A DNA stretch of 7,251 bases from Bacteroidota bacterium (GCA_005883855.1 VBAU01000026.1:2812-10062), one strand, 5' to 3'. Numbered from the stretch's first letter, positions 1 to 5,970 are shown. The notes: generated by a model from the letters alone, not told the origin. Made by a program: numbers and translations.

Positions 1-321
1 CAGCGCTCCTACTTGCGCAAGCACTACTGCCTGGTAAGCGCTTCCCGTACCGATCTCCAAAACTTTGTCAAACGGTTTAACTTCCAAAAGTTGAGTTTGA
101 TATGCAACAGTGTAAGGTTGTGAAATAGTTTGTCCTTCGCCGATGGGAAACGCCTTGTCTGCGTAAGCAGCCTCATCAAATGCGGAGTCGAGAAAAAAAT
201 GACGGGGAACATTGTTGATAGCTTCTAATACTCGTTCGTCTGTAATCCCTTTCTCACGAATGCCCGTGGTCAACTTCTTTCTCAAACCCTTATGCCTGTA
301 TGAATCTTCTGTGGGTCGCAT
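1..321 (-). CDS. pcm: Protein-L-isoaspartate O-methyltransferase, N-terminal part (runs off left edge)
   Basis: The enzyme uses S-adenosylmethionine to methylate L-isoaspartyl residues that arise in ageing proteins, which starts their repair; it is normally cytoplasmic. The 107 codons in the window give the typical N-terminus: RHKGLRKKL (residues 9-17), VPRHFFLDSAF (38-48), then DKAFPIGEGQTISQPYTVA (55-73), which is the substrate-side signature of the family. SAM-binding motif I follows as VLEIGTGSAYQA (87-98). Position 95 is Ala where many homologues carry Gly (GTGSGYQ), a mild change. The family is usually a little over 200 residues, so about half the gene lies outside. The ATG at 319-321 on the minus strand is chosen because it gives the family-typical short lead before the conserved RHKGLR block. 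No clear Shine-Dalgarno sequence precedes it, as is usual in Bacteroidota. The gene is divergent from the membrane methyltransferase at 650. The identification is firm. Confidence 0.95.
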   Translation of the reverse strand, partial: MRPTEDSYRHKGLRKKLTTGIREKGITDERVLEAINNVPRHFFLDSAFDEAAYADKAFPIGEGQTISQPYTVAYQTQLLEVKPFDKVLEIGTGSAYQAVVLAQVGAL

Positions 322-346
322 AGATGGTGCAATTTAATAAATGGAC

Positions 347-362
347 AAGAGTTGACACTCTT
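347..362. repeat. Perfect inverted repeat just upstream of pcm
   Basis: AAGAGT and ACTCTT form a perfect 6-bp stem around the loop TGAC. The element lies 26 bases upstream of the pcm start codon and so falls in its promoter or 5' leader. It could be a protein-binding site or a leader hairpin. It has no T-run on the minus strand and is not a terminator for pcm. It may also be chance. Confidence 0.35.
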
Positions 363-437
363 TATTAATATCTTACAAATTCGCCGCCAGTTTTTGCCCG
401 TTGATCGAAAGGTTGCGTGTAGAAATATTTTGCCTAT

Positions 438-445
438 TAGTTTTG
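438..445 (+). promoter_or_regulatory. Candidate Bacteroidota -7 promoter element
   Basis: TAGTTTTG matches the Bacteroidota -7 consensus TAnnTTTG. A TTG at 413-415 lies 22 bases upstream, close to but slightly longer than the usual -33/-7 spacing. If used, transcription would start near 450 and run toward the hairpin at 536-558. Short AT-rich motifs of this kind occur by chance, so this is only a candidate. Confidence 0.25.
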
Positions 446-535
446 TGCCGACAAACGAAACATTTACTAACCCATTTAACACCCCGATATCATTTCGAAA
501 CAAAGGAATTAAAACCATCCACCCATAGGAGAGTG

Positions 536-558
536 GGCACTGATGAGGTGCCTTTTTT
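536..558 (+). terminator. Intrinsic-terminator-like hairpin without an upstream plus-strand gene
   Basis: GGCAC (536-540) pairs with GTGCC (548-552) around TGATGAG, and six T follow directly (553-558). Wobble pairs could lengthen the stem on both sides. The T-run is on the plus-strand side only, so it would stop rightward transcription. No plus-strand gene lies to its left in the window, since pcm reads the other way. It may therefore end a small RNA, act as an attenuator in the leader of the gene at 650, or be chance. Confidence 0.5.
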
Positions 559-582
559 CTTGCCCATAACTTTCTTGCCCCT

Positions 583-596
583 ACCCCTAAAGGGGT
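583..596. repeat. Palindromic ACCCCTAAAGGGGT element
   Basis: ACCCC pairs with GGGGT around TAAA. Elements built on a CCCCTAAAGGGG or CCCTTTAGGG core are, from memory, common in intergenic regions of Bacteroidota, so this may be a copy of a dispersed repeat. It lies 54 bases upstream of the start codon at 650. It is preceded by two copies of TTTCTTGCCC (556-565 and 571-580). No second copy was noticed in this window. Confidence 0.45.
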
Positions 597-624
597 ATTT
601 TGAGAGCTCAGTTAAGCAATAACA

Positions 625-632
625 TATTTTTG
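625..632 (+). promoter_or_regulatory. Candidate -7 element for the membrane methyltransferase gene
   Basis: TATTTTTG fits TAnnTTTG and ends 17 bases before the ATG at 650, which would give a leader of roughly a dozen bases. A TTTG at 599-602 lies 22 bases upstream as a possible -33 element. This is inferred from motif and position only. Confidence 0.35.
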
Positions 633-649
633 CAATTGGACTCTCCTTT

Positions 650-1240
650 ATGATTCAATCGCACGTTATACTTGCGGCAGGTTGGATTTTGTACTGCGTT
701 CTGCACAGCGTTTTTGCTTCATCAACGTTTAAACGACTTGCTCAACGTTGGATGCGTGGCCATTACAAATTCTACCGGCTTTATTACACCTTGTTTGCCG
801 CTGTGAGTTTTGTGGCAATCCTGATCTACCAGGTAACCATGAGCTCTTACAAACTTTTCATGCCCACAACAACTTCTTTAGTTCTCGGAATTGCGATTGC
901 TTTTTTTGGTTTAGCAGTGATGTGCATATGCATCCTGAAATATTTTATGCAGTTGAGCGGACTAAAAGGACTAATTGAGAATACGAATACCAATGAATTA
1001 ATGATCACGGGCGTTCATAAGATCGTTAGGCACCCGTTGTATACGGGCACGTTCATATTCATTTGGGGGTTGCTTGTGATCTTTCCTGTCGCCAGCTTGT
1101 TGATCGCGAATACAATCATCACTATTTATACCCTGATCGGATTACAACTTGAAGAAAAAAAATTGGAACAAGAATTCGGTGAAGCGTACCGACTGTATAA
1201 ACAAAAAGTACCGATGATAATTCCGAAGTTGACCAGGTAA
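650..1240 (+). CDS. Integral membrane methyltransferase of the NnrU / isoprenylcysteine carboxyl methyltransferase type
   Basis: The 196-residue protein has about five hydrophobic segments (roughly residues 5-24, 43-62, 74-98, 130-150 and 151-167) and the C-terminal signature of membrane SAM-dependent methyltransferases: HKIVRHPLYTG (123-133) followed by LEEKKLEQEFGEAY and the basic VPMIIP tail (167-192). In this fold the RHP motif and the acidic pair near the last helix contribute to cofactor binding. The N-terminal CVLHSVFAS (16-24) recalls NnrU proteins and the methanethiol S-methyltransferase MddA, but the protein is shorter than MddA as I recall it. The methyl acceptor (a thiol, a lipid or another small molecule) cannot be told from sequence. 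The ATG at 650 opens directly before the first membrane segment and is the natural start; no Shine-Dalgarno sequence is seen. The gene stands alone, divergent from pcm and convergent with the mutase gene. Confidence 0.8.
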   Translation: MIQSHVILAAGWILYCVLHSVFASSTFKRLAQRWMRGHYKFYRLYYTLFAAVSFVAILIYQVTMSSYKLFMPTTTSLVLGIAIAFFGLAVMCICILKYFMQLSGLKGLIENTNTNELMITGVHKIVRHPLYTGTFIFIWGLLVIFPVASLLIANTIITIYTLIGLQLEEKKLEQEFGEAYRLYKQKVPMIIPKLTR

Positions 1241-1272
1241 CAATAAACAATAGTCATCGCTTATTCGCACCA

Positions 1273-1292
1273 AAAGCCCCTGCGCGGACTTT
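1273..1292. terminator. Weak hairpin between convergent genes
   Basis: AAAG(c)CC and GG(a)CTTT can form an interrupted stem around CTGCGC between the two convergent stop codons at 1240 and 1319. The A-run on one side and T-run on the other would suit a bidirectional terminator, but the stem contains a mismatch and both runs are short. Low certainty. Confidence 0.25.
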
Positions 1293-1318
1293 ATACATTG
1301 TGATGGTTAGGCATACCT

Positions 1319-3049
1319 TTACTGTTGCAGATTCATTTCTGCAATAATTCTCTGGATCTTGTTTTGCAGCTGTTTCAGCATGTTGTCAAACTCATCGGCT
1401 GACTGAAGTTTGGCGTTGACACTAAAATAAAATTTGATCTTGGGCTCAGTACCGGATGGCCTCGCAGAGATCTTATCCCCACTAGCCAAAACAAATTGCA
1501 AAACATTTGATTTCGGTAGTTTGATCTCCCAATTTTCATCAGTAGCCAAATTTTTGCCGACGCGTTTTTCATAATCGAGTAATTCAACTACTGGCAGTCC
1601 ATCGATTATCCGGGGAGGATTATTTCTGAATTCCTCCATCATCGCAGCAATTTGCTTTTGCCCGTCCATTCCCTTTTTTGTAATAGAGATCAATTCTTCG
1701 TAATAAAATCCAAATTGAACATACAGGTCAACTAATTTTTCAAACAAAATTCTGCCCTTGTCTTTTTCATAGGCTGCCATTTCACAAAGGAGCGCAACTG
1801 CACTCACGGCATCTTTATCGCGGATCTTGTCGCCGATCATCATTCCAAAACTCTCTTCGCCGCCGATAATAAAATTTTCCTTGCCCTCTTTTTCACGGAT
1901 CATTTCAGCAATCCATTTGAAACCCGTAAGAACATTATAACAATGCACACCATTTTGCTGAGCAATCTTATCGATCATCTCTGTGGTCACGATCGTTTTG
2001 ATCACCATATCATTGGGCTGTGCGATACCTTTTGCCTTCCTTGCTTCGATCATGTAGTTGAAGGCAAGAACAGCGGTCTGATTCCCGTTCATCAGCACCC
2101 ACTCTCCGTGATTATCTTTTATGCCAATTCCGACGCGATCGGCGTCCGGATCCGTTCCTAATAAAATATCGGCATCAAGTTCTTCTGCGTTTTTCAGCCC
2201 AATACTCATTGTTGCCTTCTCTTCCGGATTCGGATAACTTACCGTTGGAAAATTTCCATCGGGTTCCATCTGTTCCTTTACGATGTGAACATTTGTAAAA
2301 CCAAAACGCTTCAACACTTCGGGAACGAGTTTTATGCCACTGCCGTGGATCGGCGTGTAAACAATTTTCAAGTCGCGATGTTTTTGAATGATCTCGGGAT
2401 ATACACTCAACCCTTTCACCATATTCATGTAAGCTTCATCGACGTCTTTGCCAATGATCGTTATGTTGTCCGATCCACCTGTCCACTTTACATTTTCAAC
2501 CGACCCGATCTTTTCAACTTCTTTGATTACATTTTTATCATGTGGAGGTACCAACTGTGCCCCATCGTTCCAGTAAGCTTTATATCCGTTGTATTCTTTT
2601 GGATTGTGGGACGCAGTGCACACGACCCCACCCTGGCATTTTAAATGGCGAATGGCGAAAGATAACTCCGGCGTGGGTCGCAGGCTATCGAAAAGAAAGA
2701 CTTTTATACCATTTGCTGCAAAAACATTTGCTGTTGTCTCTGCGAAGAACCTACTATTATTTCGGCTATCATGCGCAATAGCTACTTTCACTTGCTCATT
2801 GGGAAAACTTTGCTTCAGGTAATTTGCATATCCCTGTGTGGCCGTGCCTACGGTATACTTGTTCATCCGATTGGTGCCCACACCCATTATTCCGCGAAGC
2901 CCGCCCGTACCAAACTCCAGGTTCTTATAAAATGCATCCGCCAGTTGGTCGGGGCTTTCTTTTTGCAAACGCAGTATTTCATCCCTGGTTTGTTGATCAA
3001 AATTTCCATTAAGCCAGGTATTGATCTTGCTTTGAATTGCAGCATCCAT
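1319..3049 (-). CDS. Phospho-sugar mutase (phosphoglucomutase/phosphomannomutase family)
   Basis: This 576-residue enzyme of the alpha-D-phosphohexomutase family interconverts hexose 1-phosphate and 6-phosphate in the cytoplasm, linking glycolysis with polysaccharide and nucleotide-sugar synthesis. All four functional loops are present: the phosphoserine loop TASHNP (145-150, catalytic Ser147), the metal loop with D300, D302 and D304 in GTDPDADR (298-305), the sugar-binding loop GGEES (396-400), and the phosphate-binding loop RPSGTEP (530-536). The early GTGGLRGIMGVGTNR (47-61) is typical of the long bacterial form related to PGM2-type phosphopentomutase/glucose-1,6-bisphosphate synthases. 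The length and motif order are normal and the gene is intact. Glucose, mannose, ribose or deoxyribose phosphates are all possible substrates within this subgroup, so the family is sure but the preferred substrate is not. The start is the ATG at 3047-3049. The gene is divergent from the DUF2279 gene and convergent with the membrane methyltransferase gene. Confidence 0.95.
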   Translation of the reverse strand: MDAAIQSKINTWLNGNFDQQTRDEILRLQKESPDQLADAFYKNLEFGTGGLRGIMGVGTNRMNKYTVGTATQGYANYLKQSFPNEQVKVAIAHDSRNNSRFFAETTANVFAANGIKVFLFDSLRPTPELSFAIRHLKCQGGVVCTASHNPKEYNGYKAYWNDGAQLVPPHDKNVIKEVEKIGSVENVKWTGGSDNITIIGKDVDEAYMNMVKGLSVYPEIIQKHRDLKIVYTPIHGSGIKLVPEVLKRFGFTNVHIVKEQMEPDGNFPTVSYPNPEEKATMSIGLKNAEELDADILLGTDPDADRVGIGIKDNHGEWVLMNGNQTAVLAFNYMIEARKAKGIAQPNDMVIKTIVTTEMIDKIAQQNGVHCYNVLTGFKWIAEMIREKEGKENFIIGGEESFGMMIGDKIRDKDAVSAVALLCEMAAYEKDKGRILFEKLVDLYVQFGFYYEELISITKKGMDGQKQIAAMMEEFRNNPPRIIDGLPVVELLDYEKRVGKNLATDENWEIKLPKSNVLQFVLASGDKISARPSGTEPKIKFYFSVNAKLQSADEFDNMLKQLQNKIQRIIAEMNLQQ

Positions 3050-3080
3050 AAATATTCCAGATTTAGGGTTCTAGCTTGGC

Positions 3081-3095
3081 CAGGAGTTGCTCCTG
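3081..3095. repeat. Perfect hairpin in the divergent gap between mutase and DUF2279 genes
   Basis: CAGGAG and CTCCTG pair perfectly around TTG. The element is 31 bases upstream of the mutase start and about 70 upstream of the DUF2279 start. It could be an operator or a leader hairpin of the mutase mRNA. There is no T-run, so it is not an intrinsic terminator. Chance cannot be excluded for a 6-bp stem. Confidence 0.3.
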
Positions 3096-3153
3096 TCATC
3101 CTTTTGGAAAGTTATTGATTTTTCATCTTTCTCAGGAAACAGCAAATGAACCG

Positions 3154-3161
3154 TATTTTTG
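3154..3161 (+). promoter_or_regulatory. Candidate -7 element before the DUF2279 gene
   Basis: TATTTTTG fits the Bacteroidota TAnnTTTG consensus and is the same octamer as the candidate at 625-632. It lies only 6 bases before the ATG at 3168, so a transcript starting downstream of it would be almost leaderless. No good -33 TTTG is seen at the usual distance (TTTC at 3128-3131 is the nearest). Confidence 0.2.
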
Positions 3162-3167
3162 TTTTTT

Positions 3168-4226
3168 ATGATGCCAGTTTTCGGACACTGCCCGAGTTTT
3201 GCCCTGAAGAACAAAGTAAGAAGTGGATTCCGTTTTTTAGCTTGTTACAAAAAGCACAACCTCTTTTTACTAATCATTTGCTCTTCGCTTAGTGTCATTT
3301 CGCAGGATTCAAGCCTGACAGTCGAAACTTTCTATCCGCAGGGGAAGACAACCTCACAACAACCATTCGATGCGACTGTCCATAAGAAACGCATTTGGCT
3401 TGTCACTGGAGTGAATGTTGTCGGCTACGGAGCATCGCTCGTCATTCTCAACAACACCTGGTATAAAAATTATCCTCATACTTCCTTTCACACATTTAAT
3501 GATAGCAAGGAGTGGCTGCAGGTAGACAAGCTGGGGCATGGATGGACAGCCTACAATACAGGAAGAATTTCCGCAGGCATGTGGCGATGGGCTGGCCTTT
3601 CTCAGAACAAAGCTGCAATTATAGGTGGCGTGAGCGGAGCATTATATTTAACGGTGATAGAATTCCTGGATGGACATTCCGCCAAATGGGGCTGGAGCTG
3701 GAGCGATATGGCAGCGAATGTAATCGGATCCGGCATGTTCATTTCCCAGGAACTCTTATGGAAAGAACAACGGATTCAATACAAGTTTTCCTTCCATCAT
3801 AAGGAGTATGGCGAACCGATGTTAGATGAGCGTGCCAATGATCTTTTTGGGGAATCGTGGACGGAGCGCATGCTGAAAGATTACAATGCACAAACCTATT
3901 GGCTCAGTGCTAACTTAAAATCATTTTTTTCAAAATCACGTTTGCCGGCGTGGCTTAATCTTTCTGTTGGTTATGGAGCTGACGGAATGTTTGGTGGATT
4001 TCAAAACAAATGGATCGATGTCGACTCAGCGGTTGTTGTTGATCGAACAGATGTTCCGAGGGTGAGACAATTTTACCTGGCTCCCGATATCGATTTCACC
4101 AAAATCAGGACAAACAAAAAATGGCTGAGAACAGTTTTCTTTTGCCTGAATGCCTTCAAGTGCCCAGCGCCTACATTGATGATCGATTCAAAGGGGAAAG
4201 TCAAGGCTTATCCACTCTACTTTTGA
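3168..4226 (+). CDS. DUF2279 (YfiM-like) exported or envelope protein, function unknown
   Basis: The reading frame encodes 352 residues from the ATG at 3168. A hydrophobic stretch, LFLLIICSSLSVIS (about 32-45), followed by QDSS is a plausible signal peptide, giving an exported protein. The core DUF2279 signature is present: DKLGHGWTAY (120-129) and, after another hydrophobic segment, EFLDGHSAKWGWSWSDMAAN (165-184), with the conserved His, Glu and Asp residues of the family. The C-terminal third (WLNLSVGYGADGMFGGF, then RQFYLAPDIDFTKI, ending in YPLYF) matches the long Bacteroidota form, from memory. Its role is not known. The start is uncertain: about 30 residues precede the hydrophobic stretch, which is long for a signal-peptide n-region, and no ATG lies nearer to it; a TTG at 3159 is an alternative. 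The gene is divergent from the mutase and convergent with the protease, with only 22 bases between stops. Confidence 0.8.
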   Translation: MMPVFGHCPSFALKNKVRSGFRFLACYKKHNLFLLIICSSLSVISQDSSLTVETFYPQGKTTSQQPFDATVHKKRIWLVTGVNVVGYGASLVILNNTWYKNYPHTSFHTFNDSKEWLQVDKLGHGWTAYNTGRISAGMWRWAGLSQNKAAIIGGVSGALYLTVIEFLDGHSAKWGWSWSDMAANVIGSGMFISQELLWKEQRIQYKFSFHHKEYGEPMLDERANDLFGESWTERMLKDYNAQTYWLSANLKSFFSKSRLPAWLNLSVGYGADGMFGGFQNKWIDVDSAVVVDRTDVPRVRQFYLAPDIDFTKIRTNKKWLRTVFFCLNAFKCPAPTLMIDSKGKVKAYPLYF

Positions 4227-4248
4227 GTCGCGAGGGAGTGATCAACTC

Positions 4249-5301
4249 TCATTGCATCGCAAGTATTTTTAGATACTTCGCCAGGATGCCGTAGTTAAAA
4301 CTTTGCGTAGTGTTGTAGCCCGCATAATTTACGGCCACGAGTTTTCCGGATTTATCGAACACGGGTGAGCCACTCGAACCGGCCAGCGATGGAATAGAAT
4401 ACAGCACTCGAATGCCATCGGATTCCTGGCTTATTTTGCCGTCAGTCTTTTGAACCCGCAAGCCTTTGTCGGAGTTGGCAATGACTGGTCCCCAATTGTA
4501 TCCCATAAGGGCAACGTCCTCGCCTACTTTTAACTGTCCATCGGTGGTTATATCGCTTAAGACGATCGGCTCATTGACATCAGACGGAAGTTTCTTATCC
4601 TTAGTTTGGATGATAGCAAGATCAATATTATCATCCTTTGAAATATTCATCTTCACGCATTCCTTGTAATCGCCGATGTTATCAGTGTGAGTGCCGTCGA
4701 GAGCATATCCCAGGAAAAGCGTTACCACCTGGAATTTTGCCTCTCCCAATGAACTCAGCAGACCGTCATAGTAGTTCTGGTCGCCAGCCCATTCACCCTG
4801 CAGTTTTTGCCATGCATCCACTTGCCCAGCAGCATTTTCACGCTCTTCATCTGTGCGACCCATATCATATCGAATCGCGCTCCATTCGCTGATCCGTTGG
4901 GAGGCACTATCCCGCTGGTGCCCATAGCTCAACACATTATTTTGCATCCAATTCCTCAGGATGGTTCTCACAGTTGTTTCGTAACTGCCAAACCAATCAT
5001 CCACTACATGTTTATTGGTAGCGATGCGACCTTCGCGGTCGATAAAAAAGCCGGTTCCGTACGAGGCCAGGGGTTGTTTTATCTGAGTCACGTCTGTATT
5101 CCACTCGTTGATCAGCTGCTTTTCCTTGTCGTAGGTGAAGTACCACGAGTTTGAGCCCATTGTTACCTGGTACAGGTAAGTATGATAAAGCATCACAACG
5201 CTTTTATGATATTTTGCATATACATCCACCGGCCTGCAACCGGAGAACTGGTACATGACTGCAAGCAGCGTCGCACCCACTACGAAAATTGGCTTTTTCA
5301 T
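4249..5301 (-). CDS. Trypsin-like serine protease, predicted lipoprotein
   Basis: The 350-residue product starts with MKKPIFVVGATLLAVMYQF and a lipobox-like FSGC, so Cys22 is likely lipidated and the protein anchored in the envelope. The remainder has the order of a chymotrypsin-fold (S1, Trypsin_2-like) protease: GTGFFIDREGRIATNKHVV with His98, DDNIDLAII with Asp227, and AGSSGSPVF with Ser310, which fits GxSGxP. The catalytic triad thus appears complete. There is no PDZ domain after the protease domain, unlike DegP/HtrA. About 129 residues separate His and Asp, much more than the roughly 45 in trypsin, because of a charged, Trp- and Gln-rich insertion (about 101-210). The ATG at 5299-5301 is the only ATG placed ahead of the signal sequence; an upstream TTG would add seven residues and is less likely. 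The gene follows the phosphoribosyltransferase on the same strand with a 145-base gap, so it probably has its own promoter. The substrate is unknown. Confidence 0.85.
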   Translation of the reverse strand: MKKPIFVVGATLLAVMYQFSGCRPVDVYAKYHKSVVMLYHTYLYQVTMGSNSWYFTYDKEKQLINEWNTDVTQIKQPLASYGTGFFIDREGRIATNKHVVDDWFGSYETTVRTILRNWMQNNVLSYGHQRDSASQRISEWSAIRYDMGRTDEERENAAGQVDAWQKLQGEWAGDQNYYDGLLSSLGEAKFQVVTLFLGYALDGTHTDNIGDYKECVKMNISKDDNIDLAIIQTKDKKLPSDVNEPIVLSDITTDGQLKVGEDVALMGYNWGPVIANSDKGLRVQKTDGKISQESDGIRVLYSIPSLAGSSGSPVFDKSGKLVAVNYAGYNTTQSFNYGILAKYLKILAMQ

Positions 5302-5446
5302 AAACAGTTTATTATGTAACAATACAAATGTGGCTAAGAGAGTTTTAGAAAGAATGAACTGGCCAGGGCTTATTATCTAAGTTATATAAAAGGGAATAGA
5401 GTAAAAAGAAAAATGGGGGCCGGTTCTTTTCTAATCTAATGATCTG
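5302..5446. other. 145-base gap upstream of the protease gene
   Basis: The gap is AT-rich and lies between two minus-strand genes. Read on the minus strand, AGAAAA and TTTTCT flank a C-rich stretch (about 5407-5433) and could form a weak stem after the phosphoribosyltransferase stop, but this is not a convincing terminator. A promoter for the protease gene is expected here; CACATTTG on the minus strand comes within one base of TAnnTTTG but lacks a matching -33 element. No gene is seen. Confidence 0.4.
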
Positions 5447-5944
5447 CTAATGCAAGTAGGCTCCTGTTATCGTTTCTCCATTTACCTCCACAATAATCTG
5501 CTCTTGTAAAGTTGTGGAAATCGACAGACCCACATAGTCCGCTTGTACTGGAAAATTATTGTGACATCTTTCAACCAATACCAGCGTCTGGATCTTTTTT
5601 GGATGGAACTCCAGGAACGGCTTTACAGCGTACAATAAAGTCTTGCCACTGTTTACTACATCGTCAATAATAATGACCACCCGGTCATTGAAGTCAAGGT
5701 TTTTATTCAACTTAACCTCTCTCGGAAGCCGTTTGTCCAATGATATGCTGATCAATTCTGTTTTTAAAGAAGAGATTTCCGAAATCATTTTTTGAATGTT
5801 TTTTGCGATTACTGTTCCATTTTCCGGAATACCTGCTAATATGATGCTGCCCTCATCCAAATTATTTTCGATTATCTCATATGCCATCCGCTGTAACTTT
5901 TTCGCCGCGACTTCCTGGTCGAGTATATGTTTTCTGTCAGGCAT
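5447..5944 (-). CDS. PyrR-like phosphoribosyltransferase
   Basis: The 165-residue protein is a type I phosphoribosyltransferase. The PRPP-binding loop is VVIIIDDVVNSGKT (89-102), with the two Asp and the SGKT expected of the family. The alignment with PyrR is continuous: ILDQEVAAKKLQRMAYEIIE (7-26), ILAGIPENG (35-43), LVLVERCHNNFPVQADYVG (121-139) and a final VEVNGETITGAY. PyrR binds uridine nucleotides and PRPP; in Firmicutes it controls pyr mRNA attenuation and has weak uracil phosphoribosyltransferase activity. Here the loop KTRG of PyrR is PENG, and several residues that contact RNA in Bacillus PyrR seem replaced, so RNA control is doubtful. The ATG at 5942-5944 is preferred because it puts ILD near the N-terminus as in PyrR; a further in-frame ATG at 6001 would add 19 hydrophobic residues foreign to the family. 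No pyrimidine genes are adjacent. Confidence 0.8.
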   Translation of the reverse strand: MPDRKHILDQEVAAKKLQRMAYEIIENNLDEGSIILAGIPENGTVIAKNIQKMISEISSLKTELISISLDKRLPREVKLNKNLDFNDRVVIIIDDVVNSGKTLLYAVKPFLEFHPKKIQTLVLVERCHNNFPVQADYVGLSISTTLQEQIIVEVNGETITGAYLH

Positions 5945-5962
5945 AATATTTATTGCTGGAAA

Positions 5963-5970
5963 CAAAACTA
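5963..5970 (-). promoter_or_regulatory. Candidate -7 element for the phosphoribosyltransferase gene
   Basis: On the minus strand the bases read TAGTTTTG, a full match to TAnnTTTG, 18 bases before the ATG at 5944. No TTTG at the proper -33 distance was found. If this element is used, transcription starts inside the region that an upstream ATG at 6001 would need, which supports the shorter protein. Confidence 0.3.

Larger units (their letters stand above)
322..649. other. 328-base gap between divergent genes, with small inverted repeats
   Basis: No convincing coding region is present; the reading frames here start from TTG and give low-complexity, family-less translations. The gap must hold the promoters of pcm (minus) and of the membrane methyltransferase (plus). 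In order it contains a perfect 6-bp stem with a 4-base loop at 347-362, a short TTTGT/ACAAA stem at 442-455, a terminator-like hairpin followed by six T at 536-558, a 10-base direct repeat (TTTCTTGCCC at 556-565 and 571-580), and the palindrome ACCCCTAAAGGGGT at 583-596. Such density of structure is more than two simple promoters require. Confidence 0.6.

Noticed and set aside
282..518. A minus-strand open frame overlapping the pcm start
   Set aside because: It starts at a non-ATG codon and overlaps the well-supported pcm N-terminus in another register; the translation is unlike any family I know.
401..622. A plus-strand open frame of 73 codons in the gap before the membrane methyltransferase
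   Set aside because: It begins with TTG, has no family resemblance, runs through the terminator-like hairpin and the palindrome, and has no coding-like codon pattern.
2285..2644. A plus-strand frame of 119 codons inside the mutase gene
   Set aside because: It is antisense to a conserved enzyme with intact motifs; the openness follows from the codon use of the real gene.
3146..3292. Idea that the small frame is a DCC-type (DUF393) thioredoxin-like protein because of its VFYDA start
   Set aside because: The family needs DxxCxxC shortly after YD; here only one Cys follows and the frame stops after 48 codons.
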